Positions 17,811 to 25,370 of a stretch of 64,000 bases of DNA are shown here, in pieces. Numbering within the stretch: position 1 is the first letter of the stretch; every line of letters starts with the position of its first letter. The DNA lies in assembly GCA_030041415.1 (NCBI GenBank), contig JASHNX010000094.1:1-64000 (forward strand). Reading direction: 5' to 3'. The stretch comes from Candidatus Sulfotelmatobacter sp. (GTDB lineage: Bacteria > Acidobacteriota > Terriglobia > Terriglobales > Acidobacteriaceae). The notes below the pieces were generated by a model. It saw only the letters and a program-made list of their open reading frames with translations. It made no database searches and was not told the origin of the DNA. Both the position numbers and the translations under genes were made by a program.

Positions 17811-18335
17811 ATGAGCCAGATTCCTCTGTGGTTCGAGCGCAAATTCGATTTTTCGTTTCCGGCTAAGTTGTACCCGAATATATGCGCGCGGCTTCGCGGG
17901 ACCCCAGCGCGGCTGGAAGATGTTCTGAACGGACGCGACCACAGAACTCTGACCGTCAAGCCAAAAGAAAAATGGTCGGCGCAGGAACAGGTTGGACATT
18001 TGCTCGATCTGGAACCTCTATGGCTGGCTCGGGTGGAAGATTATGTAAAAGGCAGCGGCGTGCTCACGGTTACCGACCTGCAGAATCGAAAAACCGACGA
18101 AGCGAACCACAATTCGGGGCAGCTCAAAGAAATTTTGACCCAATTTCGCACCGCGCGAAATCGACTGCTGGAGCGGACTGGAGAAATAGACGCGACGCTA
18201 TCCACCCGTTCGATTCCACATCCTCGCCTGAAAGTGCCGATGCGTCTCGTCGACCATCTGTTTTTTGTTGCCGAGCACGATGACCATCACTTGGCGAAAA
18301 TCTGGGAACTGCTGAACTCTGCAGCAGAGGGATGA
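17811..18335 (+). CDS. DinB family protein
   Basis: A 174-residue four-helix-bundle protein of the DinB/YfiT type, a superfamily whose members use a metal site formed by three histidines, often in thiol (bacillithiol or mycothiol) transfer or of unknown use. Seen here: SAQEQVGHLLDLEPLW (first His) and EHDDHHLAKIWELL (last His pair). The ATG at 17811 has AGGTGA just upstream; an ATG at 17793 is in frame but lacks a ribosome site. It ends exactly where the convergent selD gene ends, with no base between. A second DinB protein lies at 29.7 kb. Confidence 0.85.
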   Translation: MSQIPLWFERKFDFSFPAKLYPNICARLRGTPARLEDVLNGRDHRTLTVKPKEKWSAQEQVGHLLDLEPLWLARVEDYVKGSGVLTVTDLQNRKTDEANHNSGQLKEILTQFRTARNRLLERTGEIDATLSTRSIPHPRLKVPMRLVDHLFFVAEHDDHHLAKIWELLNSAAEG

Positions 18336-19385
18336 TCAAGCTATCACTGCGATCAGCCGTTTCGTGCGAGGCACGACTTCGCCAATCTGCGATGCAGGAA
18401 TCCGCGCCGACTGAAGAGCGGCGAGGAGTTTCTCCGCGTCTTTGGATGCCAGCGAAATTAGCAGGCCCCCAGCCGTCTGAGGATCGAAAAGCAGCCGCTT
18501 GATCTCGTCCGAAATTGGCTCTTCGTAGGCAACCACGCATTCGGCAAAATCACGATTGTTATTTAGTCCTCCTGGGATATATCCGGCACGTACGCATTCC
18601 ACGGCGCCCGGAAGCAGGTCAATCTTGCTCGTGCTGAGGCGCAAGGAGACATCGGAAGCGAGCGACATTTCTCGGGCGTGGCCGATGAGGCCGAAACCCG
18701 TGACGTCAGTCATGGCATGAACCCGCAGATTCTGCCTCTCAAGTATCTCCGCCGCCTGCTTGTTGAGAGTGGTCATTGAACGTACTGCAGCATCGATCCA
18801 TATCGGTTCGGCGCTGCCCTTTTTTATCGCGGTTGAGATCACTCCCGTGCCCAGCGCCTTGGTAAGAATGAGAGCGTCGCCCGGTTTCGCTCCGGCATTG
18901 GTGAGAACTTTTTTCGGATTTACCACTCCGGTAACGGAGTAGCCGAATTTGGTTTCCTCATCGCGAATACTGTGACCGCCGATGACGGTACACCCTGCCT
19001 CGATCATCTTTGACAACCCACCGGCAAGAATGCGCTCGAGCATTTCGAGATCGGCCTTATCGGGAAAGCAGACCAGTGCGAGCGCGGTGACCGGCTTTCC
19101 GCCCATGGCGTAAACATCACTCAACGCATTCGTGGCGGCGATCTGGCCGAACGTGAAAGGATCATCGACGATTGGCGTGAAGAAGTCGACCGTTTGCACC
19201 AGCGCCTGCTCCGGCGCGATTTGATACACTCCGGCGTCGTCGGCGTGGTCGAAGCCGACCAGAACGTTCGGATCATGTTGCCGGGCTAATTTCCCAAGCA
19301 CCTTGTCCAGCGCCGCTGGACTCAGCTTGGAAGCTCAACCCGCAGCTTTCACCGACTCGGTAAGGCGGAATGGCTTATCGGGCAT
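18336..19385 (-). CDS. selD: Selenide, water dikinase (SelD), itself a selenoprotein with in-frame TGA
   Basis: Makes selenophosphate from selenide and ATP, the selenium donor for selenocysteine and selenouridine. An uninterrupted frame starts only at a GTG (19301), which would lack the active site. Reading on upstream, the frame continues through a single TGA at 19335-19337 to an ATG at 19385. The added residues read ESVKAAG-U-ASKLSPAALDK, so TGA is residue 17, the position of the catalytic Cys/Sec, three before the essential Lys20. The rest has FDHADDAGVY, VDFFTPIVDDP, GGHSIRDEE and the glycine-rich AIRS fold; total 349 residues. A second in-frame ATG lies at 19415. A SECIS-like hairpin follows the TGA. 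selA, selB and selC are not in this window. Confidence 0.93.
19294..19330 (-). promoter_or_regulatory. SECIS-like hairpin for selenocysteine insertion in selD
   Basis: Read on the minus strand, the element begins five bases after the TGA: CCAAGC, a TGA bulge, GTCCAGC, loop GGC, GCTGGAC, a five-base AAGGT bulge, then GCTTGG. Both stems (6 and 7 bp) pair perfectly. The distance from TGA to apical loop (21-23 bases) and a G-bearing small loop fit bacterial SECIS elements, which recruit SelB. The pairing also lies within the coding frame, as expected in bacteria. Confidence 0.8.
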
Positions 19386-19397
19386 GAAGTCATTGTA

Positions 19398-19472
19398 CCG
19401 ATTGTCAATTTCCATTTTCCGCGCGTGCCGATTGAACAAAACCTCTGAACCGCTCGCGAGTTTGACAATCGG
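19398..19472. repeat. 11-bp inverted repeat upstream of selD
   Basis: CCGATTGTCAA at 19398-19408 and TTGACAATCGG at 19462-19472 are perfect reverse complements, 53 bases apart, in the space between selD and the next gene to the right. They could be an operator for a dimeric regulator or a long hairpin in the selD leader. No other evidence for either. Confidence 0.4.
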
Positions 19473-19495
19473 AAGTTGGCGACCAGACGACGTGA

Positions 19496-19999
19496 CTACT
19501 TAGTGGTCACATCGATAATTTGGATGTCCGGATATTGCCGGTTCCACTGCGCCGAAATGGACTCAAAGGTCAATCGAAACGGTTCGCTCTGGGCAGGACC
19601 AAGCGGAGAAGAGTTCAGATCGACGGCTTCAGGATATGGACCGCTCGTTTTCAATACTTGCAAGGGGACTTCTTCGCGCTGCGCCAGTTGTCCCATATCG
19701 TCTTTGAAAGTGACTTCGACGATAGCCCGTATGACGGTTTTGGCGCCGGTGTTCGTGACCGTGCCGTCGACGTAGTTCACGGTCGCGCCGACAAAGTTCT
19801 CCGCCGCGCTCATTTTCAGATCAGAGAGCTGGAGACTAGCTGCATAAGCAGGGGGACCTAAGTTTTTCTTTTGCGGGGTGCGCAGAAGAAAGGCACCGAC
19901 GAGGGCAGCGACGATCACCGCGGCAACGGCGACGACAATAATTCGCCGGCTGGAATCGGGCTCTTCGGCTACCGGATTCGGCTGGATCAATCCGCCCAT
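19496..19999 (-). CDS. Single-pass membrane-anchored protein, DUF2393-like
   Basis: A 167-residue protein with a short cytoplasmic start, one transmembrane helix at about 20-40 (IIVVAVAAVIVAALVGAFLL) and a beta-rich outer domain. The pattern YVDGTVTNTGAKTV, then a vector of strands with PLGPAQSEPFRLTFE, resembles FxLYD/DUF2393-like immunoglobulin-type domains found on many bacterial surfaces. Function unknown. It lies upstream of selD on the same strand with a 110-base gap and follows another membrane protein gene by 21 bases, so these two are probably co-transcribed. Confidence 0.7.
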   Translation of the reverse strand: MGGLIQPNPVAEEPDSSRRIIVVAVAAVIVAALVGAFLLRTPQKKNLGPPAYAASLQLSDLKMSAAENFVGATVNYVDGTVTNTGAKTVIRAIVEVTFKDDMGQLAQREEVPLQVLKTSGPYPEAVDLNSSPLGPAQSEPFRLTFESISAQWNRQYPDIQIIDVTTK

Positions 20000-20020
20000 G
20001 CAAGAAGATTGTACCGGAGT

Positions 20021-20386
20021 TTATTCGGCGGTCTTGAAATATGCAGCCGCGAACAGGATTCCGAAGAACAGATCGACGCAACCCAGACCCAGATCACCTG
20101 GCGTAAGTCGATGCTGAAGATAGAGCACGACGAAGGTTGCACCTCCGCCAAATTTTTCGATGATCGAGGGAATCATCATCGGCCGCAGGCGGCTCGGATC
20201 GCGTGCGATGACGAAGAATGCGATCTGGAACGCCAGACCCACGGCCGCGAAACCATAGTAAAAACCGGGATGCGTAATCGGTGGAGGATCTTGACGGCCG
20301 ATCACATCGAAAAGAAAATAAAGCGGGGCCAAGACCAGCACGCCCCAAATCCCGGCGATCAGAAAAGTGATCTTTGCAAATTTCAT
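20021..20386 (-). CDS. Small four-helix integral membrane protein
   Basis: 121 residues with four predicted membrane helices (about 5-27, 44-61, 78-91 and 100-117), polar links such as GRQDPPPITHPGFYYGF and little outside the membrane. Such conserved four-helix proteins are common in acidobacteria and related phyla without assigned function. The start ATG at 20386 is the only good one. It is followed 21 bases on by the DUF2393-like gene. Confidence 0.7.
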   Translation of the reverse strand: MKFAKITFLIAGIWGVLVLAPLYFLFDVIGRQDPPPITHPGFYYGFAAVGLAFQIAFFVIARDPSRLRPMMIPSIIEKFGGGATFVVLYLQHRLTPGDLGLGCVDLFFGILFAAAYFKTAE

Positions 20387-20460
20387 CGAAGCGTTTCAGG
20401 CGAGCTTCGCTCGCCTGGACAGCCGAGGGGGCTATCCCACATGGCCATCCTGCATAAACC

Positions 20461-21843
20461 TTACTCTCCGCCGACGGTCAGGCCGTCAATGCGTAGCGTT
20501 GGCGCCGCGACGGCTCCGCGAAATTCGAGATCGTTTGCGATCTCTGAAATGTTAAGAAACATTTCCTTCAGGTTTCCCGCGACCGTGATCTCTTCGACCG
20601 GGTAGGCGAATTCGCCGCCTGAGACCCACAATCCGGAAGCGCCGCGGGAATAATCGCCAGTGACCAGGTTTGCGCCGTGGCCGAGAAATTCAGTGACGTA
20701 GAGCCCTTCCTTGATGTCGCCGATCATTTGCTTCGGCGTACGCAGCCCAGGTTGGAGGAAGTAATTTCCGGGACCGATGCCGGGAGTCCCCGCGAGTCCG
20801 CGAGAGGCGTTGCCGGTGGTGGCAAGCCCGAGCTTTTTCGCCGTGTAGGTGTTCAGCAAATATGATTTCAGCACGCCTCTCTCGACCACAAGGGTTTGCC
20901 GTGTCGGCACGCCTTCTCCATCGAATGGGCTGGTTCCGAAGCCGCCCGGGATCGTGCCATCGTCGATGATCGTGACATTTTCACCGGCGATCTTTTGCCC
21001 GAGCTTGCCGGCGAGAAACGAGGCACCACGGTAAACCGAATCGCCATTCACGCCTTCGAAAATGTGCTCAAGAATCGAGGTGGCAACCATGGGATCAAAG
21101 ATGACGGGCACGTGCGCAGTTTTGACTTTCCGTGCTCCGAGCCGTCGCAAAGTCCGTTCGGCGGCAACCCTACCCACCTGCTCGGGCGATTCGAGTTTGG
21201 TCAGCGTGCGTGCTACCGAGAACCAGTAATCCCGCTGCATCGAACCATCCTCAGCCTGTGCGATGGGAACGGCCGCCATCGAACAATATGACCGTCGATA
21301 CTCGCCGACAAATCCGTGCGAGTTTGCCAAAACCTTGTGGCCGGTGGCGGCGTCGAACGATCCACCCTCTGAATTTTTGATGCGCGGGTCAAAATCGAGC
21401 GCGGCTTTTTCGGTGCGGCGGGCATAATCGATGCGTTGAGGACCTGGCAGTGAATAAACGTCTTCGTGATAAAGGTCGAGATCGCCGGAGATTTGCCCGA
21501 GTTGCGACGCTTCGGGAATGCCGCCAAAAGGATCCTCCGAGGTGATTTTCGAAAGTTCGAGCGCGGATTTCACCATGCGGTCGAGGCTGTCGCGAGAAAA
21601 ATCGCTGGAGTGGGTATTGGCCGCGCGCTGGCCGCGAAACACCCGCACGCCAATCGAGCGCGAACCCGATTCTTTGAGGGTTTCAACTTGGCCGAGCCGA
21701 ACCAGTGTCGAGAATTCATCCCCTTCTCGGACGACGCATTCGGCAGCTGTGGCGCCTCCGTTCATCGCGCGGCGCACGATATCCTGAGCCAGATCGCGGA
21801 GGTCGGTGGCGAGTTGGGGAGATTCGAGTTGAGGAGAGAGCAT
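20461..21843 (-). CDS. tldE: TldE/PmbA-type metalloprotease subunit
   Basis: A 460-residue partner of TldD; the heterodimer TldD/TldE cleaves unfolded or modified peptides, including leader peptides of some natural products. It shows the family's N-terminal ECVVREGDEFSTLVRLGQVE, GSRSIGVRVFRGQRAAN, VIFDPMVATSILEHI and the C-terminal YPVEEITVAGNLKEM. Like other TldE proteins it lacks the HExxxH zinc motif. The ATG at 21843 was chosen because the in-frame extension further upstream translates a dispersed repeat (HSESSRRLGEEAAFAK). It lies 113 bases after tldD on the same strand. Confidence 0.93.
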   Translation of the reverse strand: MLSPQLESPQLATDLRDLAQDIVRRAMNGGATAAECVVREGDEFSTLVRLGQVETLKESGSRSIGVRVFRGQRAANTHSSDFSRDSLDRMVKSALELSKITSEDPFGGIPEASQLGQISGDLDLYHEDVYSLPGPQRIDYARRTEKAALDFDPRIKNSEGGSFDAATGHKVLANSHGFVGEYRRSYCSMAAVPIAQAEDGSMQRDYWFSVARTLTKLESPEQVGRVAAERTLRRLGARKVKTAHVPVIFDPMVATSILEHIFEGVNGDSVYRGASFLAGKLGQKIAGENVTIIDDGTIPGGFGTSPFDGEGVPTRQTLVVERGVLKSYLLNTYTAKKLGLATTGNASRGLAGTPGIGPGNYFLQPGLRTPKQMIGDIKEGLYVTEFLGHGANLVTGDYSRGASGLWVSGGEFAYPVEEITVAGNLKEMFLNISEIANDLEFRGAVAAPTLRIDGLTVGGE

Positions 21844-21845
21844 AA

Positions 21846-21912
21846 ATCTTCGACAAGGCTGCTTAGCAAAAGCAGCTTCCTCACCGAGCCTTCGACTCGA
21901 TTCGGAATGACA
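21846..21912. repeat. Dispersed repeat copy between tldD and tldE
   Basis: This gap contains GCTGCTT/AAGCAGC (21858-21864 and 21870-21876) followed by a segment ending CGATTCGGAATGACA. On the minus strand it reads TGTCATTCCGAATCG... and resembles segments at 40298, 46541 and 47750. A different short motif, GTAAATCCGTGGC, follows at 21937-21950. Confidence 0.6.
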
Positions 21913-21956
21913 CCCTTTATAAATCCGTAGGATCCGCGTAAATCCGTGGCAAAGAA

Positions 21957-23441
21957 TTACTGCATGAATCCGCCCGTATCTTTCTTTGCGGTCCCGCCGA
22001 CGGTCAGGCGATCGATCTTGATGGTTGGAATACCGACACCTACTGGAACGGCTTGTCCATCCTTGCCGCAAGTGCCGACGCCTTCATCAAGCTTTAAATC
22101 ATTGCCGACCATCGAAACCCGCGTCAGCACATCCGGCCCGTTGCCGATCAGCGTTGCGCCCTTGATCGGTGCGGTAATCTGACCGTCTTCGATCATGTAC
22201 GCTTCGCTCGCGCCAAAGACGAACTTGCCGTTCGTAATATCGACCTGCCCACCGCCGAAATTTACGGCATAGATGCCACGTTTCACCGAGCGAATAATGT
22301 CTTCCGGGTTATCCTGTCCCGCGAGCATATAGGTATTCGTCATTCGCGGCATGGGAATGTGTTCATAGCTCTCGCGGCGTCCATTGCCCGTGTCAGCAAT
22401 GCCCATGAGCCGCGATGACAGCTTATCGCTCAAATATCCTTTCAGAATTCCCTTTTCGATAAGTACTGTTTCTTGCGTCGGAGCCCCTTCATCGTCGACG
22501 TTAAGCGATCCGCGGCGCCACGGCATGGTTCCGTTATCAACAACCGTGCAGCCTTCACTCGCTACGCGCTTGCCGATCAACCCGGCGAAAGCGGAGGTCT
22601 TTTTGCGATTGAAATCGGCCTCAAGTCCGTGACCGACGGCTTCATGCAACAACACGCCCGGCCATCCCGGGCCGAGTACAACTTCCATTTCGCCCGCCGG
22701 AGCTTCGCGCGCATCAAGCTGCAAAATTGCCTGCCGTGCCGCCTCTTTTGCGAAAAACTCCGGAGTCTTTTCACCGAAGAAGAAATCAAGGGCCACGCGC
22801 CCTCCTCCGCCAGAGCCGCCACGAGCCGAATTGCCTTCCGTTTTCGCGATGCAGGAAACATTCAGCCGGGCCAGCGGCTGCGAATCTTCGGCGAGGGTTC
22901 CATCAGAGGCGACGACCAAAATATTCCGCAATTCGTCTGAGTAGCTGGCGCGCACTTCCTGAATGCGCGGATCATAGGCCCGCGCAGCCTTGTCAGCGCG
23001 CATCACCAGTTCGAGCTTCGCCGTAATCTCTGCATCAACTGACGGCAAGGTTATTGGGTACAAGCTCCGCGCAGCAGTCTTCTGAAATCCGGCAACCGGC
23101 GTTTTCGCAGGAGCGCTGGCGATCAGAGCCGCAGTACGCGCCGCATGAAGAATTCGAGAAGCGGATAAATCGTCCGTATACGCGTACCCAGTGCGCTCGC
23201 CCGAAACCACCCGCACTCCGCAACCCGCAGAAATTCCCTGCGATGCCGACTTCACCATCGATTCATCCATCGAAAGCGAAGTCGATGACAGATATTCGAA
23301 GTAAAGATCTGCGTAATCGCCGCCAGCGGAAAGGGCCGCGGATAAGTAGCGTTCCAGATCGTTCTCTGTAACTCCGTAGTGGTCGAAGAAAAATCGTTGC
23401 TTTTCGGAGAAAGACTGTTTTTCCAAAATCCTCACCTGCAA
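21957..23441 (-). CDS. tldD: TldD metalloprotease subunit
   Basis: A 494-residue zinc protease subunit. The metal motif is HEAVGHGLE, followed by the conserved DNGTMPWRRGSLNVDDEG, MTNTYMLAG and the C-terminal EGVGTCGKDGQAVPVG. In the TldD/TldE heterodimer only TldD carries zinc, and tldE follows directly here, as expected for a functional pair. A glycine-rich insert (GGSGGGG) occurs before the catalytic region. The start is a TTG at 23441; a GTG at the third codon is an alternative. No ribosomal peptide precursor gene was recognised next to the pair, so a general housekeeping role is as likely as peptide maturation. Confidence 0.93.
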   Translation of the reverse strand: MQVRILEKQSFSEKQRFFFDHYGVTENDLERYLSAALSAGGDYADLYFEYLSSTSLSMDESMVKSASQGISAGCGVRVVSGERTGYAYTDDLSASRILHAARTAALIASAPAKTPVAGFQKTAARSLYPITLPSVDAEITAKLELVMRADKAARAYDPRIQEVRASYSDELRNILVVASDGTLAEDSQPLARLNVSCIAKTEGNSARGGSGGGGRVALDFFFGEKTPEFFAKEAARQAILQLDAREAPAGEMEVVLGPGWPGVLLHEAVGHGLEADFNRKKTSAFAGLIGKRVASEGCTVVDNGTMPWRRGSLNVDDEGAPTQETVLIEKGILKGYLSDKLSSRLMGIADTGNGRRESYEHIPMPRMTNTYMLAGQDNPEDIIRSVKRGIYAVNFGGGQVDITNGKFVFGASEAYMIEDGQITAPIKGATLIGNGPDVLTRVSMVGNDLKLDEGVGTCGKDGQAVPVGVGIPTIKIDRLTVGGTAKKDTGGFMQ

Positions 23442-23544
23442 TATAGATGCTGCCGGGGGAAAGGCAGACTCAGTTGAGCGAAACCAACATTATCCCACGC
23501 CTCGATCGCGGTGGGATGAAAACATCCACAGAAGCCTGCTAACG

Positions 23545-25164
23545 ATGGTCACTTATCACAGACCGCACTGGACGGTTACCCCGACACTTCCTGCACGGAT
23601 CGCCATGGTTTCGCCGGAGAGTCTAACCCGCGCGGTTTCGGATTTCCTCAGCGAAGCGGCAACCGCCGTCGTAGTGGAAAACGGCGCAGTCGTGTTCGAT
23701 ATGGCCCGTGCAAAGTACTCGATTTCGGGCGAGCACAATCGCTGCTTGCTGCATATCTGGTCTGCAGAGCGCAATTCTGTGCGCCGCGTGCTGGATGCCG
23801 AAGTGAAAAATGGTGCTCTGCGGCTGGCTGTGCAGCGGTTGGGCCAGGCCAAGCCATCGAAGTTGGAAATCTGTCGCGAGCGCGATCGGCGGTCTCCGAC
23901 CACCCGCCGCCTGGCGCGCGCCAGCTATGAGCAAAAGCTCAGAAGGACTCTCGAGCGGCATTTCCCGGATTTCAAGGTCGCGCAATTAACTGGCAGCGTG
24001 GACCTGGAGAAATCCTTCGGCCCGGTTTATACGCGTGGCCTGATCCGGCAAGGTCGCACGGCATTTGCTGTCCTTGGTGTCAACGCCTCCGAAACGCAAG
24101 CTTCGATCGACGCATCACTGACGTTTGCAATTTTGTGGCTCGATGTCTGCCGGAGCCGGCAGGCTGCGAATGTGCTGGTGGAAGGTCTGAAGCTCTTTGT
24201 TCCGCAGGGAACTTCAGAACTGGTTCGCGAGCGCATGGCGAACTTGAATCGCGATTTGGCCAAGTGGTTTTTATACGAATTGAATGAAAAAGACGACGCG
24301 CTGGTGAAAATCGATTGTGCGGACCGGGGAAACGTTGCTACCCGGCTCGTACATGCGACCGACGAAGCGGCGGCCCGGCAGCGCTTTGCGGAATCCGTCG
24401 CCAAGATTCATGAGATTCTGCCGAACTGCGAAATCGCCGTGCTTTCAGCCGCTGAGATTTCATTCCGCTGGCGTGGATTGGAGTTTGCTCGCGCGCGGCT
24501 GGGCTGCCTTCCGGGATCGTTCCGCAGTAAGGAAGAAATTGTGTTTGGAGTTGGAGCCGAAGAGCGAGTTTTGGAGGCTGGAAATGAAACCGCTTTCATT
24601 GCCCTGGCGCATTCGCTGCGCGATGTGCGCCATCCTTATGGGCCGCGCCAGCATCCGCTTTGGCGCCTGCACCCTGAAAGATGGCTTGAGTCGCTTGTCG
24701 CTGCGGATGTAAGCATGATCGACGAACGGTTACGGCCCGACTGCAGTTATTCCCAGGTGCCCGCATTTTCTGCAGCGGATCGCGCGATGGTCGACGTACT
24801 GACAGTCACACAGACGGGACGGCTCACGGTGGTGGAGTTGAAGGCCGAAGAAGACATTCACTTGCCCCTTCAGGGCGTGGATTACTGGTCGCGTGTGGAG
24901 TGGCACCATAGGCGCAATGAGTTCCCGCGATTCGGATATTTCGAGGGCCGCGAACTGTCACCGGCAAAACCATTGCTGCTTTTGGTCGCGCCCGCACTTC
25001 ACGTCCATCCCTCCACGGATACATTGCTGCGCTATGTTTCACCCGAAATCAATTGGGAGTTTATCGGCATTGATGAGCGCTGGCGCGAAGCGGTGAAAGT
25101 CGTCTTCCGGAAACGATGCGGCCAAGACCACCCCCCGAGGATGGCCAGATCGCGCTCCGCGTAG
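23545..25164 (+). CDS. Uncharacterised protein with predicted C-terminal PD-(D/E)XK nuclease-like region
   Basis: I do not recognise this 539-residue protein as a named family. Residues 1-260 are mixed alpha/beta with many arginines (RRSPTTRRLARASYEQKLRR) and no cysteine clusters. Near 405-455 there is the pattern RAMVDVLTVTQTGRLTVVEL then KAEEDIHLPLQGVDYW: an Asp on a first strand, then E-L-K on the next, followed by a helix with Gln/Trp. This spacing matches the active site of PD-(D/E)XK nucleases. No signal peptide or membrane segment. It diverges from tldD (103 bases between). A DNA repair or defence role is possible but not shown. The first ATG at 23545 has no clear ribosome site; an internal ATG at 23605 is an alternative. 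Confidence 0.7.
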   Translation: MVTYHRPHWTVTPTLPARIAMVSPESLTRAVSDFLSEAATAVVVENGAVVFDMARAKYSISGEHNRCLLHIWSAERNSVRRVLDAEVKNGALRLAVQRLGQAKPSKLEICRERDRRSPTTRRLARASYEQKLRRTLERHFPDFKVAQLTGSVDLEKSFGPVYTRGLIRQGRTAFAVLGVNASETQASIDASLTFAILWLDVCRSRQAANVLVEGLKLFVPQGTSELVRERMANLNRDLAKWFLYELNEKDDALVKIDCADRGNVATRLVHATDEAAARQRFAESVAKIHEILPNCEIAVLSAAEISFRWRGLEFARARLGCLPGSFRSKEEIVFGVGAEERVLEAGNETAFIALAHSLRDVRHPYGPRQHPLWRLHPERWLESLVAADVSMIDERLRPDCSYSQVPAFSAADRAMVDVLTVTQTGRLTVVELKAEEDIHLPLQGVDYWSRVEWHHRRNEFPRFGYFEGRELSPAKPLLLLVAPALHVHPSTDTLLRYVSPEINWEFIGIDERWREAVKVVFRKRCGQDHPPRMARSRSA

Positions 25165-25370
25165 AGGCCGCGTCCAAACTTCTTGCGGTGGCGTTTGTGC
25201 GTTACGGACCTCGGTGGCTCAAGGATTTTCCGTTTTCGTAACAATCACAAGAAATTTTTCACAACACGACCCAAACTGCGCTAAGATTCGCCGGTTTTGG
25301 TCGGACTGCTGACACTCCGATCGGATCTATGTTTTCGAAGTGCAAATCAAAGCACCATGAAGGAGATGAC

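Noticed and set aside
19303-19503. Plus-strand frame of 66 codons over the selD start region
   Set aside because: It covers the Sec codon and SECIS of selD on the other strand and has no family resemblance.
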